Below, piece after piece: positions 36,643 to 46,600 of a stretch of DNA of 64,000 nt. The stretch is from Nostoc sp. 'Peltigera membranacea cyanobiont' N6 (lineage in GTDB: Bacteria > Cyanobacteriota > Cyanobacteriia > Cyanobacteriales > Nostocaceae). The notes beneath the pieces were generated by a model. The model worked only from the letters and a program-made list of their open reading frames with translations. It did no database searches and was not told the origin of the DNA. Made by a program: the position numbers and the translations under genes. How positions within the stretch are numbered: the stretch's first letter is position 1; each line of letters starts with the position of its first letter. The stretch spans positions 6,200,501-6,264,500 of the forward strand of contig NZ_CP026681.1 in NCBI RefSeq assembly GCF_002949735.1. The letters run 5' to 3'.

Positions 36643-38778
36643 GTGACAGATAACGTATATAGCCAATCAGTTATTACATTTGATGGCAAAGACGATTACA
36701 TCGATTTTGGCAAAAATGATTTAAGTGGTGTTTTTGCTCAGGGAAGTACCGCCTTTACAATTTCGGGATGGGTGAATCCTCATAAGTTAACAGATAAAGC
36801 CACTACTTATGGAACGCGGAATGTTTTTTTGGCTCGTTCTTCAGATCGATACAGTGATAATTTTGAGTTCGGAATTAGTGAATTAGGAAACCTAGATGTA
36901 TACATTGATGAGAAAATTGACAACGTTCTCAAAACCTTTGGTGATGGAGAATTAACTATCGGACAATGGCACTTCTTTGCCATTGTTTTTAATAAGGGTC
37001 AACTGACTATATATCTTGACGATAGTGAGTATTTTGGGTATTGTACAGGTGACGCTTTAAACAAAGCAACTAGTTCTCTAACTCTGGGCGCAACTTTACA
37101 CAATCAAATATACTTCACAGGACAATTAGCTAACATTAGCGTCTGGAATTATCCCTGTCCCCCAGTAGAAATTCAGAGTCATCGCTATCAGCCTCTAGTT
37201 GGAAATGAAGCTGGATTAGTCGCTTATTGGAAATTAAATGAAGGACAAGGGACAACTGTAAAAGACCAGACAGCAAATGCCCATAATGGAACCTTGCGTG
37301 GCAATCCTAGTTGGGATTTAGCAGAAATTCCATTGAGAACTGCACAATCATCGAATAGTGAAACAGCTAGTAGTTCGGAAGTGGAAAGCCAGTCGATTGC
37401 AGAGATTCTTGCTGTTGAGGAAACTACTAATCCGGTATCGATTGAGGTTCCTCCTGTTGAAGAAACTGCTAATCCAGTCTCGATTGAGGTTCCTGCCGTT
37501 GAAGTTAGCACAGTATCTCCGACAGAAGAAGGAAAAGCAAAAAAAGGGACAAAGAGACAAAGCCAAAAATCTCCCAACATTGCAATCCCGATAATTCCCA
37601 TTCCCCAAATAACAGATAAAAAAGCCGAAAAAGACCAAAGTAGGGAAAGCAAAGTTGCAGTCAATACTCAACAACAACCACAAACATCAACTCAGGAGCG
37701 ATCGCAAACAACTATGAATACTAAAGCCAATCCCAAATATAAAATCCTTGCCATTGATGGAGGCGGTATTCGAGGCATTATCCCCACAATGATCCTGGCA
37801 GAAATTGAAAGGCGGACACAAAAGCCCATTTTTAGTTTGTTCGATTTAATTTCTGGCACTTCAAGCGGTGGAATTCTGGCACTTGGATTAACTAAACCAA
37901 AATTAAATTTAGACGTACCTGATAGCCCACCCACCGCTCAATATAGTGCTGAGGATCTCCTACAAATATATATTGAGTATGGGGCTGAGATATTTTACGA
38001 GCCATTTTGGGAAAAAGTACTCGGTCAGCTAGAGGATATATTCGTTCAACCAAAATATTCTTCCGAGGGTAGAGAAGAAATTATTAGGCAATATTTTGGC
38101 GATACTCCTCTAGAAAATAATCTCAAAGAAGTTTTTGTAACTAGCTACGATATCGAGCAGCGAATTCCGATCTTCTTTACAAACAAGCTGGAAAAACAAC
38201 AGACAGAATCGAAAAAGTTTCGCAAGTTATGTGCAGGTTTTACGCTCACAGATGCGGCATTGGCAACTAGTGCAACCCCAACTTATTTCGCTCCCTATCG
38301 CGTTTCTAGTTCCCATAATACCAATGGCTTCTATACTTTAGTCGATGGCGGAGTAGTCGCTAATAATCCCGCTAATTTGGCGATTTTAGAAGCGCAAATT
38401 AGTAGGCAAGAAAACAAACAAGTCCTGAACATAGAGGATATCTTATTAGTATCCTTGGGTACTGGTTCGCTAACGAGCGTCTACCCTTATGACGAAGTGA
38501 AACAGTGGGGACTATTACAATGGGCAAAACCACTGCTAAATATTGTACTTGACGGTGGAAGTGAAGTAGTAGCTGGAGAATTAGAAAGGTTGTTTGAGTC
38601 TGGTAAGAAAGGTAATAAAGCTTCTTATTATCGATTCCAAACATTCTTAAAAAGCGAACTCGAAGCAATAGATAATGCCAAATTAGAAAATGTGCGGCAG
38701 TTACAAACTTTAGGTAACATACTGATTCAAGAAAGAAATCAAGAAATCGATGAGTTGTGCGCTATTTTATCAGAATAA
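36643..38778 (+). CDS. LamG-patatin phospholipase
   Basis: 711 residues from GTG 36643, preceded by TTTGGAG at SD distance. Residues ~8-200 are a LamG/concanavalin-like domain (TFDGKDDYIDFG, FTISGWVNPH, WHFFAIVFNKGQLTIYLD, AYWKLNEGQGTTVKD). Residues ~205-360 are a low-complexity linker with two NPVSIEVP repeats. Residues ~365-640 are a patatin domain: oxyanion hole DGGGIRG (~370), nucleophile elbow GTSSG with Ser407, and catalytic Asp in VDGGVVANNPA (Asp568). All catalytic residues are present, so active phospholipase A/acyl hydrolase is expected. Its stop is 22 bp before hphA on the same strand, suggesting co-transcription with the anabaenopeptin genes. Patatins also act in anti-phage systems, but no CD-NTase is nearby. 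Confidence 0.88.
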   Translation: MTDNVYSQSVITFDGKDDYIDFGKNDLSGVFAQGSTAFTISGWVNPHKLTDKATTYGTRNVFLARSSDRYSDNFEFGISELGNLDVYIDEKIDNVLKTFGDGELTIGQWHFFAIVFNKGQLTIYLDDSEYFGYCTGDALNKATSSLTLGATLHNQIYFTGQLANISVWNYPCPPVEIQSHRYQPLVGNEAGLVAYWKLNEGQGTTVKDQTANAHNGTLRGNPSWDLAEIPLRTAQSSNSETASSSEVESQSIAEILAVEETTNPVSIEVPPVEETANPVSIEVPAVEVSTVSPTEEGKAKKGTKRQSQKSPNIAIPIIPIPQITDKKAEKDQSRESKVAVNTQQQPQTSTQERSQTTMNTKANPKYKILAIDGGGIRGIIPTMILAEIERRTQKPIFSLFDLISGTSSGGILALGLTKPKLNLDVPDSPPTAQYSAEDLLQIYIEYGAEIFYEPFWEKVLGQLEDIFVQPKYSSEGREEIIRQYFGDTPLENNLKEVFVTSYDIEQRIPIFFTNKLEKQQTESKKFRKLCAGFTLTDAALATSATPTYFAPYRVSSSHNTNGFYTLVDGGVVANNPANLAILEAQISRQENKQVLNIEDILLVSLGTGSLTSVYPYDEVKQWGLLQWAKPLLNIVLDGGSEVVAGELERLFESGKKGNKASYYRFQTFLKSELEAIDNAKLENVRQLQTLGNILIQERNQEIDELCAILSE

Positions 38779-38800
38779 GTCTTAATATGAGTATTTAGAA

Positions 38801-39979
38801 ATGGAAACCCTTCCTATCAAGATTTATGATGACACTCTGCGAGATGGAGAACAACAAGCAGGTCTATTCTTCTCTTACCCAAACAAACAAAAACTCGCCC
38901 ATTTAATTGCCAAAACGGGAGTTAATGGAATCGACACTATGCCCTGTGTCTGCGAACCAGAAGCTGAACTCGTTAAAACATTAATCTCGGAGGGGTTGGA
39001 TAGTCAGATTTTGGCGGCTACTTTAATGAACAAGCAGTTTATCGATTTAGCCAAAGACTGTGGAGTTAAGCGGATTATTCTTTTCCATGCCGTTTCCGAT
39101 CGACTACTGTTTTTAAGAGATCCTCAGATCCGTCTCGTGAAAGAGTTTAAAGGGAAAACCATTGATGACAATATCCCCGCTTATGTAATCGATCGAATTC
39201 GCCAAAATGCGATTGATTTAATTGTCGAAAACTTGCATTATGCGACTGCGATCGCTGGATTGAGAGTAGACTTCGCCGCAGAGGATGCTTCTAGAGCCGA
39301 TTTTGACTTTTTAGTGCAATGTATCCGCTCATGCAGTCCTTATATTGAAAACTTCATTCTCTGTGATACGGTGGGGATTCTCAGTCCAGAAAAAAGCTAT
39401 ATCTGGGTTAGCGACCTGCTCCAATCCACCACAGGGGTAGCTTTTGGGGTACACTACCATAATGATATGGGCATGGCACTCGAAAATACCCTCCAGTCGC
39501 TCATGGCTGGAGCAACTTTAGTATCCGGTACCTTTAGCGGGATTGGGGAACGAGCCGGAAATATTCCCATCGAGCAGGTGCTGAATGGGTTACGAGTCCG
39601 CTTTGGAATTGAAGTTAAGGGCATTAACTATGAAGCGATCGCTCCTGTGACTGATTACATTGAGCAATTAGGAGTTCGCCCAGCCCCCCCATACTCTCAA
39701 ACTGCTCAATGGCATGAAACGGGGACTCATGTCAATTGTTTATTTTCAGACCCCAACAGCTTTGCAATTTTTCCTCACGGCAACATAGACGTTGTATTTG
39801 GCAAATGGAGTGGAGTTAGTAATTTCCAATATCTGTTTGAAAAGCAAATGCAAAATCCTCTACCCAGAACGCAATACGAGAAAATGCGCTCAGTAATTAA
39901 ATCCCTTGCTATTGAGCAAGAACGCTATTTTACAGCCAACGAAGTATTGGAGTTATGGGAAAATGGGGTCTTTAAGTAA
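38801..39979 (+). CDS. hphA: homophenylalanine/homotyrosine pathway synthase (2-isopropylmalate-synthase-like)
   Basis: 392 residues. HMGL-like TIM barrel: IYDDTLRDGEQQAG (metal Asp, catalytic Arg) near residue 6, AATLMNKQF, VHYHNDMGMALEN (HxH metal site near 217) and GIGERAGN (~245). It should condense acetyl-CoA with phenylpyruvate or 4-hydroxyphenylpyruvate, the first homologation step. It is about 120 residues shorter than LeuA and lacks the C-terminal allosteric leucine-binding domain, so leucine feedback is unlikely. Placement directly upstream of hphB and hphCD and an anabaenopeptin synthetase supports the Hph/Hty role over leucine or homocitrate synthesis. Overlaps hphB by 17 bases. 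Confidence 0.92.
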   Translation: METLPIKIYDDTLRDGEQQAGLFFSYPNKQKLAHLIAKTGVNGIDTMPCVCEPEAELVKTLISEGLDSQILAATLMNKQFIDLAKDCGVKRIILFHAVSDRLLFLRDPQIRLVKEFKGKTIDDNIPAYVIDRIRQNAIDLIVENLHYATAIAGLRVDFAAEDASRADFDFLVQCIRSCSPYIENFILCDTVGILSPEKSYIWVSDLLQSTTGVAFGVHYHNDMGMALENTLQSLMAGATLVSGTFSGIGERAGNIPIEQVLNGLRVRFGIEVKGINYEAIAPVTDYIEQLGVRPAPPYSQTAQWHETGTHVNCLFSDPNSFAIFPHGNIDVVFGKWSGVSNFQYLFEKQMQNPLPRTQYEKMRSVIKSLAIEQERYFTANEVLELWENGVFK

Positions 39980-41045
39980 TCACAACTATCGGATTGTCGC
40001 TATTCCTGGGGAAGGGATTGGGCCAGAGGTTGTGGAAGCTTCCTTAAAAATTCTCCAACATGTCGCTCAAATTGAAAGATTTACCTTGCAGGTAGACTAT
40101 GGCTGGCTTGGTGCAACTGCCTTTGAGCAATTTGGTAGTTACTTCCCTGAAGCCACCGCCCAACTATGCGATGGAGCCGATGGAATTGTATTTGGTGCTG
40201 TTAGCCAAGGGGGATTACTAGAACTACGAAAGCACTTCGACTTTTTTTGCAATCTTCGCCCCATCCGTAGCGTTGAAAGTCTCCTGCATAAATCTAGTCT
40301 CCGACCAGAGAAAGTTCAAGGACTCGATATCCTGATCGTTCGAGAACTAGTCAGTGGCATTTATTTTGGCCCATCTGGACGATCTTCAGACGAGCGGGGA
40401 ACTTACGGGTATCATACGATGCGCTATTCCGATGAAGAAATTCGTCGGATCGCTCGAAAAGCACTACAGCAAGCCCAAAACCGCCGAGGATTACTCACCG
40501 TAGCCCACAAAGAAAATGCCTTGCCCCATCTGCCCTGGACTCGGCTAGTGCAAGAGGAGGCCAGACAGTTTCCTGGTGTTGTTATTGAGCCAATGTTGGT
40601 AGATAACTTAGCCATGCTTATGGTTCTGAATCCGCAACAGTTTGATGTGATTTTGGCGGGAAATTTGTTTGGAGATATTCTCAGCGATATTGGCGGTGCA
40701 TTAGTTGGTTCCATCGGCTTATTAGGATCGGCCAGTCTGAACGCTGACGGATTTGGTCTATATGAAGCCATTCACGGTACAGCCCCAGATATTGCAGGTT
40801 TAGGAATTGCTAATCCTTTGGGAACTCTTGGAGCCTGTATTTTAATGCTTCAGCAATGGGGTGAAGTGCAAGCTGCCCAACGGATTATTAAAGCACAAGA
40901 CCGAATTTTAGCCAAAGGATATCGCACAGCCGATTTGTCTCCTCAAGGAGAAGAAATTTTAGTCAACACTGAAACCTTAGTTGACCTTTTAATAGAAGAA
41001 CTTTCAATTGGGCAATATTCGGAATTAGGAGCTATCTATGCATGA
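39963..41045 (+). CDS. hphB: isopropylmalate-dehydrogenase-like enzyme of homoaromatic amino acid synthesis
   Basis: 360 residues from ATG 39963 (an upstream TTG is in frame but lies inside hphA). NAD-dependent beta-decarboxylating dehydrogenase: AIPGEGIGPEVVEAS, IVRELVSGIYFG, the metal-binding GDILSDIGGALVGSIGLL and EAIHGTAPDIAGLGIANPLG. Oxidatively decarboxylates the 3-benzylmalate-type intermediate. The SDIGG segment differs from the SDEAS usual in LeuB, a possible pocket change. Overlaps hphA upstream by 17 bases and hphCD downstream by 4 (ATGA), so translation is coupled. Confidence 0.92.
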   Translation: MGSLSNHNYRIVAIPGEGIGPEVVEASLKILQHVAQIERFTLQVDYGWLGATAFEQFGSYFPEATAQLCDGADGIVFGAVSQGGLLELRKHFDFFCNLRPIRSVESLLHKSSLRPEKVQGLDILIVRELVSGIYFGPSGRSSDERGTYGYHTMRYSDEEIRRIARKALQQAQNRRGLLTVAHKENALPHLPWTRLVQEEARQFPGVVIEPMLVDNLAMLMVLNPQQFDVILAGNLFGDILSDIGGALVGSIGLLGSASLNADGFGLYEAIHGTAPDIAGLGIANPLGTLGACILMLQQWGEVQAAQRIIKAQDRILAKGYRTADLSPQGEEILVNTETLVDLLIEELSIGQYSELGAIYA

Positions 41046-42751
41046 GTAACGCCAATAACATTTTGCATCTGGGAGATGATATTAATACTGATGATATTAT
41101 TCCTGCCAATCGGGCCACAACAGATGACCCTGAATATTTAAAACAGTATGCTTTAGAACACCTGATTGGCGAAGGCGAACTACTAAAATATGATGGGATT
41201 GAAGCCGGAGAAAACTTTGGCTGTGGTTCCAGTCGAGAAGTTGCCCCCATTGCTCTCCAAGCTGCGGGAATTAAGAAAATTCGGGCGCGATCGTTCGCAG
41301 AGATTTTTTATCGGAATAGTATCAATATTGGACTTACCCTCGAAATATTTGGGGAAAAAGAGCAGAATCCAGTAGTTGATGCGATCGCAGCAGCCGGCGG
41401 GCTAATGGCTTTTAATCAGATGCGTCGTCAGGGTCAGATTACCATTCCTCGCAGCCTGACATCCACCCGACCCATGACTTTAGTAGAAAAACTCTTAGCG
41501 AAAGCCTCCGGTAATTCCTTCGTCAAACCGGGAGAGGTGGTTTTTGCCCAAGTCGATTTAGCTTTATCCCATGATGCTGTAGCCGGGCCTGTAGCCAAGG
41601 TATTTTATCAGCAGTTTGGAGAAGGGGCAAAGTTATGGGACTCCCAACGGGTAGTTTTGGTAGCAGATCACTTTATCCAAGTTAACGACATTCGTCCTGA
41701 CAACAAAGCCCATCTGATGTACGAACAGATGATTAAGTTTGCTCAAGACCAAGGATGTCACTTATTTGATATAGTTTCTCCAGGCGAAGCAGCAGGCATT
41801 TGCCACGTTTTACTCCCAGAAAAAGGATTTGTCCGGCCGGGAATGGTGATTGCCGGGACAGATTCCCATACCTGCACCTACGGGGCATTAGGGGCCTTCT
41901 CTACGGGCGTAGGTACGACAGATATGGCGAATATTTATGCCACAGGAGATATGTGGATTCGCGTTCCCCAAACCCTAGTATTTGAGTTATCTGGAACCTT
42001 ACCTTCTAAAATCAGTGCCAAGGATATTATCCTGTTCATCTTGGGACAAATCGGCTGTGCTGGCGCTACCAGTAAGGTAATGGAGTTTAGAGGCTCAATT
42101 CTCACCCAACTACCATTTGATGAACGGTTGACTCTCGCTAATATGGCAGTTGAGTGTGGGGCAATATGTGGCTTAATTGTTCCTGATGAGGTGACACGTG
42201 AATATGTAAAAAACCGTAGTTCCCAAGATTTTGTAGAAATTAGTGGGGATGCTGATGCTGAATACGAAAGGATTTATCAATTTGACCTTAGTAACTTAGA
42301 ACCACAAGTTGCACGTCCCCCGAAACCCGATCGGGTAGTGGGCATTAGTCAGTTAGAGGATATTCCCATTACCAAAGCCTTTATTGGCTCTTGTACCGGC
42401 GGAAAACTCTATGATTTGGCTCAGGCTGCGGAAGTTTTGAACGGTCGCCATCTGGCGGACGGCGTAAACTTGTTTATCGTACCTGCAACTATGGAAATTC
42501 GAGAACAAGCCCAAGAGTTAGGCTATCTCGACATTTTTGAACAAGCAGGGGCGCAGATTCTCAAAACAGGTTGTGGGGCTTGTATTAATTCTGGATTGGG
42601 AGTTTTAGCAAAAGAAGAAACAGGCATTTATGCAACCAATCGCAATTTTAAAGGACGCAGTGGCGATCCTACGGGCAAAAATTATTTAGCCTCACCAAGA
42701 ACAGTGGCTATATCTGCCATCAATGGAAAAATTAGCGATCGCTTGAATTAA
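41042..42751 (+). CDS. hphCD: fused isopropylmalate-isomerase-like enzyme (LeuD-LeuC order)
   Basis: 569 residues. Residues ~1-165 are the small swivel subunit (LGDDINTDDIIPANRAT, GENFGCGSSREVAPIAL, RSFAEIFYRNSINIG). Residues ~170-569 are the large aconitase-like subunit (VADHFIQVND, GTDSHTCTYGALGAFSTGVG, FIGSCTGG, GCGACINSG). The 4Fe-4S Cys ligands in SCT and GCGAC are present. The order (LeuD half first) is opposite to aconitase and to the leuC-leuD gene order. Isomerises the 2-benzylmalate-type intermediate. The matching fusion is known from the homophenylalanine pathway of Nostoc. Confidence 0.92.
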   Translation: MSNANNILHLGDDINTDDIIPANRATTDDPEYLKQYALEHLIGEGELLKYDGIEAGENFGCGSSREVAPIALQAAGIKKIRARSFAEIFYRNSINIGLTLEIFGEKEQNPVVDAIAAAGGLMAFNQMRRQGQITIPRSLTSTRPMTLVEKLLAKASGNSFVKPGEVVFAQVDLALSHDAVAGPVAKVFYQQFGEGAKLWDSQRVVLVADHFIQVNDIRPDNKAHLMYEQMIKFAQDQGCHLFDIVSPGEAAGICHVLLPEKGFVRPGMVIAGTDSHTCTYGALGAFSTGVGTTDMANIYATGDMWIRVPQTLVFELSGTLPSKISAKDIILFILGQIGCAGATSKVMEFRGSILTQLPFDERLTLANMAVECGAICGLIVPDEVTREYVKNRSSQDFVEISGDADAEYERIYQFDLSNLEPQVARPPKPDRVVGISQLEDIPITKAFIGSCTGGKLYDLAQAAEVLNGRHLADGVNLFIVPATMEIREQAQELGYLDIFEQAGAQILKTGCGACINSGLGVLAKEETGIYATNRNFKGRSGDPTGKNYLASPRTVAISAINGKISDRLN

Positions 42752-42924
42752 AGACTGAACTTTGAGATCGGGGTAAATTCAAAAAATATTAACCCAATGC
42801 GATCGCGAATGACTCTTATCTAGCTTAGTCTAGATTCTGAGATAGGTTTCTTTATTTACAAAGACTCTATCTCGTACCCTTAGTAACGTTTTAACCAAGA
42901 GTAGAAGGATTTTAGGTAATTACA

Positions 42925-43317
42925 ATGGACGAAATCGTTAAAAAACTTGCTGGGCTGGGTCTTCCTGGTGTAATTCTCGTGGTTCTAACAGTCGCATCAG
43001 GAGGTAGTTCTGCGGCTGTTGCAGCTGCCCTCACAGCCTTGGGAGGGCCATTAGGCATCGTCGGAGGTATAGGATTGCTTGGTCTAATAACCGTTGTAGG
43101 AGATACTGTAGCGGGATATGGAATTGAAGCTATTCTTAAGGCCATTTATGCAGAACGGAGCAAAACCGAATCAGTGAGATATCTCCTCAAAGAAATTAAA
43201 GATTTACCCATTTCGGAGGAGCTAAAACTCAAATTGAAAAACCAACTTAGCCCAGAAGTCATTATTGATACCGAAGAGTTTAATCAACCAAAAACAGTTG
43301 AAATTGTTGAAGAATAA
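42925..43317 (+). CDS. Gly-rich hydrophobic small protein between hphCD and aptA
   Basis: 130 residues. Residues ~10-72 are very hydrophobic and Gly/Ala-rich (GLGLPGVILVVLTVASGGSS, GGPLGIVGGIGLLGLITVV). Residues ~80-115 are a charged helical region (SVRYLLKEIKDLPISEELKLKLKNQL). I recall similar Gly-rich proteins scattered through cyanobacterial genomes without assigned function; a membrane-inserting or pore-like role is only inference. It follows hphCD by 173 bp and precedes aptA by 331 bp on the same strand, so it may be a passenger of the cluster or have its own promoter. Confidence 0.7.
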   Translation: MDEIVKKLAGLGLPGVILVVLTVASGGSSAAVAAALTALGGPLGIVGGIGLLGLITVVGDTVAGYGIEAILKAIYAERSKTESVRYLLKEIKDLPISEELKLKLKNQLSPEVIIDTEEFNQPKTVEIVEE

Positions 43318-43648
43318 TTTCACTATGACATTCGGTGAAATGCCAGATTGAATGCTACTAGGTTAAGGGATTATTTCCTGGCGGTGACAAAATTTACTAA
43401 ACACTGAATTTCTGTGAATTAAAGAAGATGATCTCTAAATACGGTTCGGTTAATACTTCTTCCAAACTCTCTAAAAAAAGGGGTGTTTAAACCTGTTTTA
43501 CCTCATTTTCAAGGGTTTATCGCCGGGAAGGGGATCTTAACCGAACTTTATTTGAATACAATTTCAATGAATTAAACCCTAAAATGACATAACGCCAAAT
43601 CATCTAAATAAACTATTAGGGTAATATCGCAATTTATATACTAAGTTT
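43318..43648. other. 331-bp region upstream of aptA
   Basis: AT-rich, holds no ORF. A 7-bp inverted repeat (ATTTCAC/GTGAAAT, 43317-43341) sits right after the preceding stop. This is the likeliest place for the promoter of the apt synthetase genes; I cannot point to a defensible -35/-10 pair or NtcA site. Confidence 0.5.
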
Positions 43649-46600
43649 ATGGAAGAAATTATCATCAACTCTACTCAGTCTATTAATAATTCTGCTTTAA
43701 CTGAGCAGGAACTAAACAAAATATTAGTTGAATGGAATGATACTAGAACAGATTACTCCAAACATTTGTGCATTCATGAATTATTTGAATTACAAGTAGA
43801 AAAAACTCCAGAAAATATTGCTGTTGTTTTCAAAGAGCAACAACTAACTTATCAAGAGTTGAACCACCGAGCCAACAAAATAGCATATTATCTACAAAGT
43901 TTGGGTGTAGAGCCAGAGATACTGGTAGGGATTTGCGTTGAGCGCTCCCTAGAAACGATCGCAGGAATGTTGGGCATCCTCAAGGCGGGTGGAGCTTATG
44001 TACCACTAGATCCAACATATCCCAAAGAACGGCTATCGTTCATGCTCTCAGATTCGCAAGTTCAGGTAGTGTTAACTCAAGAAAAATTCGTTGAAGGGTT
44101 GACAGCAAGCGGGGCAAAGTTGGTTTGTTTGGATAGTGAGTGGGAATTAATTAACTGCCAAAGTCAAGAAAATCTTACTAGCAACGCCACGGCTGAAAAC
44201 CTGGCTTATGTCATCTACACCTCCGGTTCTACAGGAACACCAAAGGGAGTAGCTGTACCGCATCGGGCTGTCAATCGGCTAGTATGCAACACCAACTACG
44301 TCAAATTTGTGCCTAGTAATCGCGTTGCTCAAGCCTCAAATACTTCATTTGACGCAGCTACATTTGAAATCTGGGGATCTCTCCTGCACGGGGCTAGGCT
44401 GGTGATAATTCCTCAAGATGTTGTGCTTTCGCCGCAGAACTTTGCAGCATACATCTGCGAACAAGGGATTAGCGTATTATTCTTGACGACAGCCTTATTT
44501 AATCAGTTAGCCAGCTTTGTCCCCCAGGCATTTAAAAACCTACAACACTTACTATTTGGAGGTGAGGCTGTAGATCCAAAGTCAGTGAAAATGGTTTTAA
44601 GAAATGGAGCGCCACAGCGATTACTGCACGTTTATGGGCCGACTGAAAGCACAACATTTGCTTGTTGTTATTTAGTGCAAGATATTCCAGAAGAGGCTAC
44701 AAATGTGCCCATTGGTCGCCCGATTTCCAATACACAAATCTATATACTAGACTCTAAACTTCAACCAGTTGCTGTTGGTACTCCTGGCGAATTGTATATT
44801 GGCGGTGATGGCTTGGCCCGAGGCTACCTAAACCGTCCAGAATTAACCGAGGAAAAATTTATCCCTAATCCGTTTGAGGATAGCGCAGCGTTAGCGAGTC
44901 CGCAAGCGTCGGCAGGGGGCAGCAGGTTATACAAGACTGGCGATTTAGCGCGTTTCTTACCAGATGGCAATATTGAGTTTATTGGGCGAGTTGATAATCA
45001 AGTGAAGATTCGCGGCTTTCGCATTGAACTGGGAGAAATTGAGGCGCTTTTGAGTCAACACTCGGATGTGCAGCAGGCTGTGGTAATTGCTCGTGAAGAT
45101 ATCTCAGCTGATAAGCGTCTTGTTGCCTATATTGTTCCTAATCAAAAATCCGATCTGAGCGTCACTACCCTCAAAAGCTTTCTTCAAGAAAAACTGCCCC
45201 ATTACATGATGCCAGCAGTTTTTGTGATTCTCGACTCCTTGCCCCTTACTCCCAATGGTAAAGTCGATCGGCAGAATCTTCCAGCTTGCGATCGCACCCG
45301 CCCCGATCTTGAAGAAAGCTTTGTTGCACCTCGTAACCCAATTGAGGAAAAGTTAGCTGCGATTTGGGCTGAATTACTAGGGCTTGATTTGGTTGGAGTC
45401 AATGATAATTTTTTCTATCTGGGTGGACATTCGCTAATTGCAACTCAGATGCTTTCTCGCGTGCGCGAAGTTTTCCCAGTCGAGTTATCCTTTGGGCAAA
45501 TCTTTGAAAACCCCACGATCGCAAGTTTAGCCCAACTGCTCAGCCAAGGTAACACAAAACAACATAGGCAACGTCTAGCCATAGAACGAATTCCCCATGA
45601 AGGACTATTGCCAGTTTCCTTTGCTCAAGAGCGAGTGTACTTCATCCAGCAATTAGCGCCGGAAAATAGTGCTTACCAATTCCAAGCAAAGATCCGATTT
45701 CGAGGGCAGCTTGATGTCACAGTCTTACATCAGTGTCTCGATGAAATTGTGCAGCGTCATGAAATCTTCCGCACCACTTACCCGGCGGTAAATGGTAGGC
45801 TATTTCAGGTCATTAACCCACACCAACCCATCAGTTTTAAAGTAATTGACCTCCAGGCATTCCCGGAATCTGAGCAAGAAGCCAAGGCTCAAAAGCTATG
45901 TGAGGCAGAAGTGCAGCAGCCCTTTGATATGAATCAACTACCCCTGGTGAGGTGGGTTTTATTGAAGTTGAGCGAACAAGAACATCAATTGATCCATATT
46001 GAGCATCACATGGCTCATGATGGTTGGTCATTCAATGTGTTTTTGGGGGAGTTACTGGAACTTTATCCAGCCTTCTGTGCGGGTAAACCTTCCCCACTAA
46101 CTGAACCATGCTTGCAGTTTGCAGACTTCGCTCATTGGCAGCGTGAATGGGTGAATACCGCAGAAGCCCAAGCCCAATTAACCTATTGGCAACAAAAGTT
46201 ATCAGGTAGTTCGCCTCTGTTGGAATTACCATACCATCGCCCGCGACCAACGGAGCAAACTTACAATGGCGATCAAGTCAGAATGGAACTTCCCAGCGAT
46301 TTGTGCGAATCCCTGAGAGTTCTGAGTCGTCAAGCTGGTGCAACTTTATTTATGACGATGCTGGGAGCTTTTCTGGTCATCTTGCACAGATACACCCAAC
46401 AAGCCGATATTAGCATCGGGACTGCGGTTGCCAATCGCCGGATGCAGGAGATTGAAAAGTTAATTGGCATGATTGTCAATAACTTGGTGTTACGCACCGA
46501 TTTATCAGGGAATCCCACATTTCGGGAATTACTCGACCGGGTGCGGCAGGTGACACTCGAAGCTTACGCGAATGAGGACTTACCCTTTGATAAAGTGGTG

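Noticed and set aside
36643..38778. CBASS CapV effector
   Set aside because: Patatin domain fits, but no nucleotide cyclase or other CBASS gene is adjacent.
39906..39962. TTG start extending HphB by 19 residues
   Set aside because: Lies deep in hphA; ATG 39963 begins just before the conserved N-terminal strand.
38801..42751. Ordinary leucine biosynthesis leuABCD
   Set aside because: Short HphA without regulatory domain, LeuD-LeuC fusion, and linkage to an NRPS with N-MeAla/D-Lys modules point to the homo-aromatic pathway.
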